Assembly: GCF_029968035.1 (NCBI RefSeq)
Contig: NZ_JASCIQ010000046.1
Location: 1-60,784, forward strand
DNA: 60,784 nt
Direction of reading: 5' to 3'
From: Streptomyces cavernicola
GTDB lineage: Bacteria; Actinomycetota; Actinomycetes; Streptomycetales; Streptomycetaceae
The notes under the pieces were generated by a model. The model was not told where the DNA came from. It worked only from the letters and a program-made list of their open reading frames with translations, and searched no databases. A program made the position numbers and the translations under genes. Shown piece after piece: positions 51,831 through 60,743 of this stretch (positions are counted from its first letter, which is position 1; each line of letters starts with the position of its first letter).

Positions 51831-51876
51831 GCGGGGCCCGGGGCGCGGTTGCTGCGCCTTGGGCCCCGCTTTTTTT
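51831..51876 (+). terminator. T-tailed terminator after serA
   Basis: GCGGGGCCC (51831-51839) pairs with GGGCCCCGC (51861-51869), with additional pairing inside (GGCGC/GCGCC), followed by seven T residues. It starts 11 bases after the serA stop and immediately precedes intergenic element 5. Confidence 0.93.
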
Positions 51877-51877
51877 C

Positions 51878-52142
51878 TTCCCTCCCCGCCCCTTCCCGAA
51901 AGTCCTCGCCGGACGGCTACCGGGGCTGCTGCCCCTGGCCCCTCTCCCGGGGCTGCCGCCCCTGGACCCCGCTGTCTTTCGGCTGCCGCGCCGTCGTGGC
52001 TAGTCGCGCAGTTCCCCGCGCCCCTTAAAAACCCGTCCCACTCCGGCAGATCCAGCCCCTCCGGCGTTTGAGGAGCGGGGGGCTGGGGGCGGAGCCCCCA
52101 GGAGCTGTCCGCAGGACTTTCGGGAAGGGGCGGGGAGGGGAA
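51878..52142. repeat. Composite intergenic element 5 (best-defined member)
   Basis: This 265-bp element has clear inverted ends. The left end (51878-51906) and right end (52113-52141) share about 28 of 29 bases as reverse complements, including CCCCGCCCCTTCCCGAAAG. Inside, the GGGGAACTGCGCGA module is inverted at 52008-52024, next to CGTCGTGGCTAGTCGCGCAG, and CTCCTCAAACGCCGGAGG is inverted at 52059-52076. Short GGGGCTGCTGCCCC palindromes lie at 51920-51965. The right end stops two bases before the stop codon of the convergent regulator gene. Confidence 0.88.
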
Positions 52143-52143
52143 A

Positions 52144-53340
52144 TTACAGGCGGGACGCCTTCAGGGCCATGTGCAGCAGCAAGCGGTCCTCGCCGCCGTC
52201 CAGGTCCAGGCCGGTGAGCTGCTCCACGCGCGACAGCCGGTAGTACAGCGTCTGACGGTGGATGCCGAGGGCCGTCGCCGTGCGCCCCGCCTGGCCCGCC
52301 TGGTCGAGGAACACCTCGGCGGTGCGGGCGAGTTCGGGCCGGGTGAGCAGCTGGGCCACCACCGGATCGTGCGCGGCCTCCGCCGGCAGCGAGGTGAGCA
52401 GCCGGTACGGCCCCAACTCGGCCCACTCCGCGATCCGTTCGGCCTCGCCCGCCGCCCCGCCGGGGCCCATGCTCGCCGCCGCCCGCCGGGCCGCCGCCGC
52501 ACGCGCCGCAGCCGTGGCCTCCAGCCAGGCGGCGGGCAGTTCGGCAAGGCCCCGCCGGGCCGCCGCGATCCCCGCCGTGCCCGCCCCGCCCACCGTGTCG
52601 AGCAGCCGCGTGGCCGCCGTACGGGCCGGCCCGAGCACCTCCGCGGAGCGCAGCCGCACCAGCGCCGCCAGGTTCTGCGGGGCCGCCGCCTCCCCGGGAG
52701 GTCCCGGCACCGTGCACACCGAGACCGTGCCCGCCACACGCCGCGCCCCCGGGGTCGCCGACGCCGGCCACGGCGAGACGCACACCAGGGCGTGCAGCTC
52801 CTCGGCCGCCGCACCGAGCGCGTCCCGCAGCGCCGTAGTCGCCGCCTCGCGCTGCCAACCCGCCGGGGCGGTGAGCAGCGCACCCAGCTCGCGGGCCACG
52901 TCGTCGCCCGCCGAGGCCTCCGCCGCGAGCAGCACCCCGATCCGCTCCGTCACCTGGAGGGCCGCGTCCAGTTGGGCGGCGGAAGGTCCCGGCTCGGAGT
53001 CCAGCAGCCAGACGTACCCGTGCACGACGCCCCGGTGGCGTACCGGCAGACAGATCCGGGCGCGCAGCACGCCCGCGTCCGGGGCCGCCGGGATCCGCAC
53101 CGGGCCCTCGGCGCGGGTGATGCCGAAGCCCTCGAACCAGGCCCGCACGGCCGCCGTCGACTTCCGGGTCAGGATCGAGCGCGTACGCACCGGATCGAGG
53201 TCCAGCTCGTCCATGCCGTCGCTGTCCTGCGCGCCGAACGCGATCAGCTCGAAATCCCGGTTCTCCAAGGTTGCGGGGGCGCCGAGCAGCGCGGAGATCT
53301 CATCGACCAGGTCCTGGTAATCGCCCTTCACGAGGGCCAT
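52144..53340 (-). CDS. PucR/CdaR-family regulator, probable proline-utilisation activator
   Basis: About 398 residues. The C-terminal helix-turn-helix (GIHRQTLYYRLSRVEQLTGL) is the PucR-family signature. The central GGDEF-like and N-terminal sensory parts contain VRHRGVVHGYVWLLDSE. The regulator is divergent from proline dehydrogenase and P5C dehydrogenase, and PucR-type activators of proline catabolism are known in actinomycetes, so activation by proline is a reasonable inference. Start ATG 53340 (MALVKGDYQDLVDEI) is preferred; the frame is open to 53391, but that segment has no family likeness. The middle contains long Ala/Arg runs. Confidence 0.88.
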   Translation of the reverse strand: MALVKGDYQDLVDEISALLGAPATLENRDFELIAFGAQDSDGMDELDLDPVRTRSILTRKSTAAVRAWFEGFGITRAEGPVRIPAAPDAGVLRARICLPVRHRGVVHGYVWLLDSEPGPSAAQLDAALQVTERIGVLLAAEASAGDDVARELGALLTAPAGWQREAATTALRDALGAAAEELHALVCVSPWPASATPGARRVAGTVSVCTVPGPPGEAAAPQNLAALVRLRSAEVLGPARTAATRLLDTVGGAGTAGIAAARRGLAELPAAWLEATAAARAAAARRAAASMGPGGAAGEAERIAEWAELGPYRLLTSLPAEAAHDPVVAQLLTRPELARTAEVFLDQAGQAGRTATALGIHRQTLYYRLSRVEQLTGLDLDGGEDRLLLHMALKASRL

Positions 53341-53412
53341 TGTGCGGCACCCGGAAGCCCGTCCCATACAGATGTCTGAGATGCAGGGCACGGATGCGTG
53401 ACACCTGTCGAT

Positions 53413-53445
53413 GGTTCACGATCGGAGCGAACCTTAGGTTTCACG
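53413..53445. promoter_or_regulatory. Candidate operator in the proline regulator/catabolism intergenic region
   Basis: GGTTCACG (53413-53420) and GGTTTCACG (53437-53445) form an imperfect direct repeat with a start-to-start distance of 24 bases. The second overlaps the inverted repeat AACC-TTA-GGTT (53430-53440). This lies about 75 bases upstream of the chosen proline dehydrogenase start. Confidence 0.4.
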
Positions 53446-53523
53446 GTGGTTCCCCCTGCCGCTCCCTTTCGGTCACCGACCGCTTCGGAGCCGCTCCCTT
53501 CACATCCGTCCTGGAGGTGCCCC

Positions 53524-54450
53524 GTGCTGGCTCCCGTGATTCTCGCCGCGTCGCGCAGCGACAAGATGCGCCGCTTCGTGTCGGCCGCCCCGGGCACCAA
53601 GCAGGTCGTCGAACGGTTCATCCCCGGTGAGACCGTCGACCAGGTCGTGCCGGTCGTCGAGGACGCCGTCGCCAAGGGCCTCGAAGTGACCCTGGACGTC
53701 GTCGGCGAGGACATCACCACGCCCGAGCAGGCCGCCGCCGCCCGGGACGCGTACCTCGACCTGATCGCGCACCTGAAGGACCTCGGCCTCGGCACCAAGG
53801 CCGAGATGTCCGTGAAGCTTTCGATGTTCGGCCAGGCGCTGGAAGGCGGCCACGAGCTGGCGCTCGCCAACGTGCGCCCCGTCGTCGAGGCCGCCGCCGC
53901 CATCGGCACCACCGTCACCCTCGACGCCGAGGACCACACCACCCTCGACTCGATGTTCGCCATCCACGACGAGCTGCGGAAGGACTTCCCGCAGACCGGC
54001 TGCGTCATCCAGGCCTACCTGTTCCGCACCGAGGACGACGCCCGCCGCCTCGCCGCGAACGGCAGCCGCGTCCGGATCGTCAAGGGCGCCTACAAGGAGC
54101 CCGCCGAGGTCGCGTACCAGGACAAGGCGGAGATCGACAAGGCGTACGTCCGCATCACCCGCATCCTCATGGAGGGTTCCGGGTATCCGATGATCGGGTC
54201 CCACGACCCGCGCCTCATCGCCATCAGCCAGGAGCTCGCCCGCCGCGCCGGCCGCAAGCTCGACGAATACGAGTTCCAGATGCTGTACGGCATCCGCAGC
54301 GAGGAGCACGTCCGCCTGGCCGCCGAGGGACACCGCATGCGCGTCTACACCGCCTACGGCACCGACTGGTACGGCTACTTCATGCGGCGCCTCGCGGAGA
54401 AGCCGGCCAACCTGCTCTTCTTCGCCCGCTCGACGCTCACCAAGAACTGA
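53524..54450 (+). CDS. Proline dehydrogenase
   Basis: The FAD enzyme that oxidises proline to pyrroline-5-carboxylate, 308 residues, the monofunctional form found in actinomycetes and Gram-positives. Family blocks include VTLDVVGEDI, TVTLDAEDHTTLDSM, RIVKGAYKEPAEVAY, SHDPRLI and EFQMLYGIR. GTG 53524 (MLAPVILAASRSDKM) has TGGAGGTG 5 bases upstream; the longer open frame into the promoter region is rejected. A strong hairpin separates it from P5C dehydrogenase, so the two may be expressed at different levels despite the same direction. Confidence 0.95.
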   Translation: MLAPVILAASRSDKMRRFVSAAPGTKQVVERFIPGETVDQVVPVVEDAVAKGLEVTLDVVGEDITTPEQAAAARDAYLDLIAHLKDLGLGTKAEMSVKLSMFGQALEGGHELALANVRPVVEAAAAIGTTVTLDAEDHTTLDSMFAIHDELRKDFPQTGCVIQAYLFRTEDDARRLAANGSRVRIVKGAYKEPAEVAYQDKAEIDKAYVRITRILMEGSGYPMIGSHDPRLIAISQELARRAGRKLDEYEFQMLYGIRSEEHVRLAAEGHRMRVYTAYGTDWYGYFMRRLAEKPANLLFFARSTLTKN

Positions 54451-54496
54451 GCGGTTGTTGTCGCCGCCCGGGTGTCCGGGGAGCGACAACAACCGC
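54451..54496 (+). terminator. Hairpin between proline dehydrogenase and P5C dehydrogenase
   Basis: GCGGTTGTTGTCGC (54451-54464) pairs with GCGACAACAACCGC (54483-54496), a perfect 14-bp stem with an 18-base loop, immediately after the proline dehydrogenase stop. No T-run follows, so it may be a partial terminator or an mRNA end stabiliser. Confidence 0.8.
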
Positions 54497-54551
54497 CCGT
54501 CGCCGACTCAGCGGCCGATTCCGCGACGCACACACAAGGAGGACGGAACCC

Positions 54552-54602
54552 GTGACTCCGCCCCGAAGGGCTTCTCACTCACCCGCCGTAGCGAGTGCGT
54601 GA
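54552..54602 (+). CDS. Possible 16-residue upstream ORF before P5C dehydrogenase
   Basis: AAGGAGG (54536-54542), an almost perfect ribosome binding site, lies 9 bases before GTG 54552. The frame reads VTPPRRASHSPAVASA and stops at 54602, 87 bases before the P5C dehydrogenase start. Two pairs of Pro codons are present in only 16 residues' worth of sequence (CCG CCC, and a lone CCC), which could suit proline-dependent translation sensing. CACTC...GAGTG inverted sequence overlaps its end. No T-tailed terminator is seen, so this is only a candidate. Confidence 0.35.
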   Translation: MTPPRRASHSPAVASA

Positions 54603-54689
54603 CGGTCAAGCCCTGACCACGCCCAACGATAAGCCAGCCCGTCGGCTGTAGGCAGCCGAAGCAAGGGACTCACCCGGAAGAGGTAACCC

Positions 54690-56321
<1,632 letters not shown>

Positions 56322-56356
56322 CGCCCACCCGGCCCTTTCGGGGCCGCCTGAACACC

Positions 56357-56397
56357 CGCCCCCGTACGGCCCGCACGCCGGACGGGGGCGGTGTTTT
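56357..56397 (+). terminator. Terminator after pruA
   Basis: CGCCCCCGT (56357-56365) pairs with ACGGGGGCG (56382-56390), followed by GTGTTTTT. Additional ACGGCC-like pairing in the loop is possible. It starts 36 bases after the pruA stop and directly precedes intergenic element 6. Confidence 0.85.
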
Positions 56398-56398
56398 T

Positions 56399-56584
56399 GC
56401 TCCCCACCCCGCCCCTTCGCGAACTGGGGCTCCGCCCCAGACCTCGCTCCTCAAACGCCGGAGGGGCTGGATTTGGGCGGCGATACGGGCCCCGACAGGG
56501 GCGCGGGGAACTGCGCGATCAGCCACGACGGCGGGCAGGCCGAAAGACACCGCCGGAGGCTTTCGGGAAGGGGCGGGGAGGGGA
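56399..56584. repeat. Composite intergenic element 6 between convergent genes
   Basis: The left end CCCCACCCCGCCCCTTCGCG lies at about 56402-56421 and the right end CTTTCGGGAAGGGGCGGGG at 56560-56578. Internal modules in order are CTCCTCAAACGCCGGAGGGG (56446-56465), CCCCGACAGGGG with GGGGAACTGCGCGA (56491-56518), CAGCCACGACGGCGGGCAGG and CCGAAAGACACCGCC. The right end reaches the base before the stop codon of the convergent oxidoreductase gene. It has the same module order as element 2. Confidence 0.87.
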
Positions 56585-57598
56585 TCAAATCGCCCCAGAC
56601 GCGCGGACGATGGTCTTGCCGACGTTCGCCCCGTGCAGCATGCCCAGGAAGGCCCGCACGATCCCGTCGAACCCCACCGTCACCGTCTCGTCCAACCCCA
56701 CCCGCCCACTCTGCAGATGCGGTACGACGAACGCGTACAACTCGTCCTGCAAGTCCCGGTAGTCGCGGACGAGGAAGCCCTCCAGGCGGAGCGACTTCTC
56801 CACGATGTCGGCGTGGTTGAAGCGCACGGGCGGCGCCGCCGGGTCGTTGTACTGGCTGACCGTGCCGACCCGCACCACCCGCCCCCGCTCGCGCAGCGCG
56901 GAGATGCCCGCGCCGAGGTGCTCGCCGCCGACGTTGTCCAGGAACACGTCGAACCCGTCGGGCGCCGCCTTCGCCAACTGCTCGGCCACGGGCCCGTCGT
57001 GGTAGTCGAAGGCCGCGTCGTACCCGACCTCCGCGGTGAGGTGGGCGACCTTTGCCGCCGAGCCCGCGCTGCCCACGATCCGCCCCGCGCCGAGGAGCCG
57101 CGCGAATCGTGCCGTGGCCGTTCCGACGCCGCCCGCCGCGGCCGAGACGAACAGGTCCTCGCCCTCGCGGAGGCGGGCGATCCGGGTCAGCCCCACGTAC
57201 GCCGTCAGTCCCGTGCCGCCGAGGACGCTCAGGTACGCCGACAGCGGCACCCCGTCGAAGCGCGGCAGGCGGCGCACCTCGTCCGGGGCGACCACGGCGT
57301 GCGTGCGCCAGCCCTGTCGGTGGAATACCAACTCGCCCTCCTTCAGGGCGGGTTCGCGGGATTCGACGACCCGGCCGATGGCCCGCCCCTCCAGCGGCGC
57401 GTCGAGCGCGAAGCCGCCGGGCACGTCGTCCATCAGCTCGCGGTGGTACGGGTCCACGGACCAGTACAGGTTCTCCACCAGCGCGGTCCCCGGGGCGGGC
57501 TCCGGGAGCGGCGACTCCACGAACGCGAAGTGGTCCGGGGTGGGGAAGCCGTGCGGGCGGGCGGTCTGCTGGACGGTGAGGGCGGTGTCGTTCGTCAT
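56585..57598 (-). CDS. NADP-dependent oxidoreductase (MDR superfamily, zinc-free type)
   Basis: About 337 residues of the leukotriene B4 dehydrogenase/CurA-like branch of medium-chain reductases, which reduce double bonds of unsaturated ketones or aldehydes with NADPH. The nucleotide-binding segment is VSAAAGGVGTATARFARLLG near residue 150, followed by IVGSAGSAAK. The dimer and substrate region has FDVFLDNVGGEHL. No zinc-ligand cysteines are present. ATG 57598 (MTNDTALTVQQ) is chosen; the open frame continues upstream without family likeness. It is divergent from a broken LysR regulator gene. Confidence 0.9.
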   Translation of the reverse strand: MTNDTALTVQQTARPHGFPTPDHFAFVESPLPEPAPGTALVENLYWSVDPYHRELMDDVPGGFALDAPLEGRAIGRVVESREPALKEGELVFHRQGWRTHAVVAPDEVRRLPRFDGVPLSAYLSVLGGTGLTAYVGLTRIARLREGEDLFVSAAAGGVGTATARFARLLGAGRIVGSAGSAAKVAHLTAEVGYDAAFDYHDGPVAEQLAKAAPDGFDVFLDNVGGEHLGAGISALRERGRVVRVGTVSQYNDPAAPPVRFNHADIVEKSLRLEGFLVRDYRDLQDELYAFVVPHLQSGRVGLDETVTVGFDGIVRAFLGMLHGANVGKTIVRASGAI

Positions 57599-57643
57599 GT
57601 CCGGAAACGTAGGAGGGAATCCGTGGGGCGGGCAGAGGGTTGG

Positions 57644-57670
57644 GCTCATGGAACGGCACCGGGCATGAGC
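57644..57670. promoter_or_regulatory. LysR-type inverted repeat between oxidoreductase and regulator
   Basis: GCTCATG (57644-57650) and CATGAGC (57664-57670) form a perfect 7-base inverted repeat with a 13-base spacer, and a further half-site GCTCAT lies at 57674. The position between divergent genes is typical of a LysR operator. Confidence 0.6.
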
Positions 57671-57708
57671 GGTGCTCATAGGGCGAGGTGAGAGGGGTGG
57701 GCGGCGCG

Positions 57709-58652
57709 ATGGCCGAGCAGGAACAGGGAGCGCGGGACCTCGCGCCGCACGAGCTGCGGATGCTCGTCGCCGTGGCCGAGGAGGGCGGCTTCTCGGCGGC
57801 GGCCGCGGCCCTCGGCCTGACGCAGTCCGCGGTCTCGCACTCGGTGCGCGGCACCATCCTGAGGGGCGGCCCGAAGGGCCTCGGGTAGGGCGGTGGCGGG
57901 CGACGGGCGGGCGCAAGCTCGGCGCCGTGCTGTTCACGCGCGGGCGTACGGGAGCGGCGCCGACGGCGGCGGGGGAGCGGGCCGTGGCCTACGCCCGCCG
58001 CGTACTGCACCTGCTCGACGCGATGGCCGCCGAGGTGCGCGGCGCCGAACTCGGCCGCACCGCAGGGCCGTTGCGCATCGTCGCCTTCCGCAGCGCCGCC
58101 CTGCACCTGCTGCCCGAACCGCTGCAGCGGCTGCGCGAACGGCACCCCGGCATCGACGCCCGCGTGAAGGTCGTACGCGAAGTGGGCGCGGGCACGGCGG
58201 GCGAGGTCCTGGCCGGGCGGGCCGACGTGGGGATCGGCACGTTCGGGCCGACGTCGCCGATCCCGGCGGGGCTCGTCGGCGATGTGCTGCGGGAGGAGCC
58301 GTACGCGTTCGTGCACCCGGCCGGGCACCCCGAGCCGCGCTCGCTGCCGCTGGTCGACTGGGTGGAGAACTGCGGCTCGTACACCCGGCGTTGGTGGGGC
58401 GAGCAGGACTGGATCCCGCGGGCGACCGTCGAGACCGAGGACGACGGAGCAGTGCTCTCGATGGTGAGCGCCGGTCACGGAATGGCGATCACGCCCGAAC
58501 TCTCGCTGACCGGAGCACCGCTCTCGGTCGAGATCACCGATCTCGGACCGGACCGCCCGTTCCGCTCCATCGGCTACGTGACCACTCCCGAGCTCGCGGG
58601 AACCGCACCCGTACGTGCCCTGATCAGGGAGTTGAGGCAGCTCAAGGCCTGA
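57709..58652 (+). pseudogene. LysR family regulator disrupted by a 56-bp insertion
   Basis: The N-terminal helix-turn-helix is encoded from ATG 57709: LAPHELRMLVAVAEEGGFSA, then LGLTQSAVSHSVRGT. At 57856 the sequence departs from the family and hits TAG at 57886-57888. The family sequence resumes at 57912 with RKLGAVLFTRGRTGAAPT, two frames apart in phase, and continues as a normal effector-binding domain to 58652. The intervening 56 bases (57856-57911) are GC-rich and remove the end of the DNA-binding domain's frame. A full regulator cannot be made without frameshifting. The divergent oxidoreductase has lost its likely regulator. Confidence 0.85.
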
Positions 58653-58931
58653 GTGGCGGGAGTGCACGGGTGTGCACGGGAGCGCCGGAGGGGGCTCCGG
58701 TTCATGATCGCGTCTCAGATAGTAGGAAGTCCGAGTAATTGTGGAGACAGCAGCTCGATGCTCGCTTAGCTTTGTAGGAGCCGAACGTCTCGCTCGATCC
58801 AGCGAATGGCGGTCGTGAGCCGGCCCTCACACAGGTAACCCCTGTGGGCCCCGGGCTCCCCGCCTGCCTTCCGGCGTCTCGTTAGAAAACCCTCTCCGCA
58901 CTCCGCCCTGTCCTGAAGGAGTCGAACTCTC
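58653..58931 (+). other. Leader region of the 44-residue ORF
   Basis: These 279 bases include a short stem CCGGAG/CTCCGG (58685-58700) that may end the LysR transcript, and an AT-richer stretch at 58715-58775 with TTGTGG and TAGCTT promoter-like hexamers (spacing is too long for a firm call). About 150 bases of leader follow, including the hairpin CACAGG-TAACC-CCTGTG (58830-58846) and GC-rich sequence to 58870. No known riboswitch was recognised. Confidence 0.4.
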
Positions 58932-59066
58932 ATGACCGAGACGACCGTCGCCGCCCGCCGAGTCCGTCGCGCCCCGCGCATCGGTGAGACCGAGCGCAAG
59001 AACGCCGCCGCCGCCCTCCAGCGCGCCCTCGACCGGAGGGACAACGGCGGCGAGACGGGTCACTGA
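58932..59066 (+). CDS. Small basic protein, 44 residues
   Basis: ATG 58932 has GAAGGAG about 10 bases upstream. The product starts MTETTVAARRVRRAPRIGE and ends in a helix-like segment rich in Ala, Arg and Asp (NAAAALQRALDRRDNGG). Third codon positions are G/C rich, as in a real gene. No family is recognised. It is preceded by a long structured leader and overlaps the end of the convergent phosphatase gene by 7 bases. Confidence 0.6.
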   Translation: MTETTVAARRVRRAPRIGETERKNAAAALQRALDRRDNGGETGH

Positions 59067-60667
59067 GCGGCGCCGCCACCGCTCCGACCTCGTACGACCT
59101 CGAAGTGGTCGATGCGCTCGCCGCTCTCGGCGAGCGCTGAGACCGTCATCCGCGGCTGCGCGCCGGTCTCCACCTCCACCGCGAGGAACGAGAAACCGGT
59201 GTACCGCACCCGGGACCACTCCACCGTGTCCGGGTCGGGAACCCGCAGCTTCGTCCAGTGGAACGAGACGATCGACTCCCGGTCGTTCACGTGGCCCTCG
59301 TAGCTGTCCTCGACGCCCGGCCCGAAGCCGTAGAGCTCCTTGCCCGCGCCGCCGGCCGTGACGTACACGATGCCGTCGCGCGTCGGGTCCGTGCGCTCGC
59401 CGATCGGCACGGGCCTGCCCACCTCACCGTTCTTGATGGCGTCGGTGCGCTCGTAGACGTGGTTGTGGCCGTTGATCACCAGGTCCACCTGATGCTTGGT
59501 GAACAGCTCCAGCCAGGCGTCGCGCACCCCGCCGTCCGAGGCGTGCGTGGACGTCGAGTACATGCAGTGGTGGAAGAAGACCACGATGAACTCGACGTCC
59601 GCGTCCGCGCGCAGCTCCCCGAGCCGCTTGTCCAGCCAGGCCGTCTGCCTGCCGTCCGTGTAGCCCTTGTTGGCGGGGATCTCGTACGAGACGTCGTTGG
59701 CGTCCAGGGCGACCACGCCGACGCTGCCGTAGCGGAACGAGTAGACGCCGGGCGCGCTCGCAGGGTCGAAGCCGTTCTCCGGCAGCGACCAGCGGGCTGA
59801 CTGGCCGCCGTAGCCGTTCGGCGAGTACCAGGCCTCCATGTCGTGGTTGCCGGTCGTCACCATCCACGGCACCGACTTCGCCACCGACTCGGTCTGCGCG
59901 AGGAACTGGTCCCAGACGCGCGCGTCGTACGTGTCCGACTCCTTGCCCATGCCGCTGGAGTCCGCGTAGCAGATGTCGCCCGCGTGCAGATGGAACGACG
60001 GGTTCTGACCGAGGATCAACTGGTCGTTGGCGAGCGCGTGATAGCTCACGCCCTGGTCGCCGAAGGCCGTGAACACGAACCTCTCCGGCCTCGCGGGCGC
60101 CGTACGGAACGTGCCGATCGTGCCCATCCGCTCCGGCGCCGCCGGATCGAAGCCCTCGTGGCCGACGCCGTAGTAGTACGTCGTGCCGGGCTTCAGGTGG
60201 TCGAACGCGGCGTGCAGGTAGAACTGGTCCACCTCCGGCAGCTTCTTCGACAGCGCGGGGGTGTGCAGCGGGCGCACCTCCGCCTCGATCTTCCGGCTCA
60301 ACTCCCAAGGGGCGGTGCCGATCCGGACGTACGGCTGCTGCACCGCGAACGGGACCTGCCAGGAGATCCGCATCTGCGTCGCCGGATTCGCGCCGAAGGC
60401 GAGGTGGCGGCCGAAAGGGGCGACGAGCGAGCCGTCCACCTGGGCGGTGGCGCTGCTCGTGGCGAGGGTGGGGGTGGCCGCGGCGCTCCCCGAGCCGATG
60501 AGCACCCCGCCCCCGCCCGCGGCGCCCGCCGTCACCAGGCCGCCGATGAGTGCTCCGCGCCGGGAGACCTTGGGGCGGGCGTGCTTGGCCCTCAGGTACT
60601 CGTGCTGCTCCGGCATGCTGAGGCGCTGCGCGAGCTGTTCGGGGATGCCCACGTTCGGTGTGTCCAT
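59060..60667 (-). CDS. Tat-exported purple acid phosphatase-like metallophosphoesterase
   Basis: About 535 residues. The N-terminus carries a twin-arginine signal after a 30-residue lead (VSRRGALIGGLVTAGAAGGG), so the enzyme is likely secreted folded or membrane-anchored. A fibronectin-like N-terminal domain (MRISWQVPFAVQQPYVRIG) precedes the catalytic domain, which shows all five metal-binding blocks: FGDQGVSY, HAGDICYAD, TTGNHDMEAW, VVFFHHCMYS and NGHNHVYERT. It should hydrolyse phosphate esters outside the cell. Start ATG 60667 (MDTPNVGIPEQL) is preferred over the longer frame. No PHO box was established in the 117 bases upstream. Confidence 0.92.
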   Translation of the reverse strand: MDTPNVGIPEQLAQRLSMPEQHEYLRAKHARPKVSRRGALIGGLVTAGAAGGGGVLIGSGSAAATPTLATSSATAQVDGSLVAPFGRHLAFGANPATQMRISWQVPFAVQQPYVRIGTAPWELSRKIEAEVRPLHTPALSKKLPEVDQFYLHAAFDHLKPGTTYYYGVGHEGFDPAAPERMGTIGTFRTAPARPERFVFTAFGDQGVSYHALANDQLILGQNPSFHLHAGDICYADSSGMGKESDTYDARVWDQFLAQTESVAKSVPWMVTTGNHDMEAWYSPNGYGGQSARWSLPENGFDPASAPGVYSFRYGSVGVVALDANDVSYEIPANKGYTDGRQTAWLDKRLGELRADADVEFIVVFFHHCMYSTSTHASDGGVRDAWLELFTKHQVDLVINGHNHVYERTDAIKNGEVGRPVPIGERTDPTRDGIVYVTAGGAGKELYGFGPGVEDSYEGHVNDRESIVSFHWTKLRVPDPDTVEWSRVRYTGFSFLAVEVETGAQPRMTVSALAESGERIDHFEVVRGRSGGGAAQ

Positions 60668-60743
60668 GCTGGCGAACGTGCCAGTAGCTTTCGGCTGTGG
60701 CCGGCACGCGGGGTGAACGCGGGGTGGCACTTCGGTGTGACTT

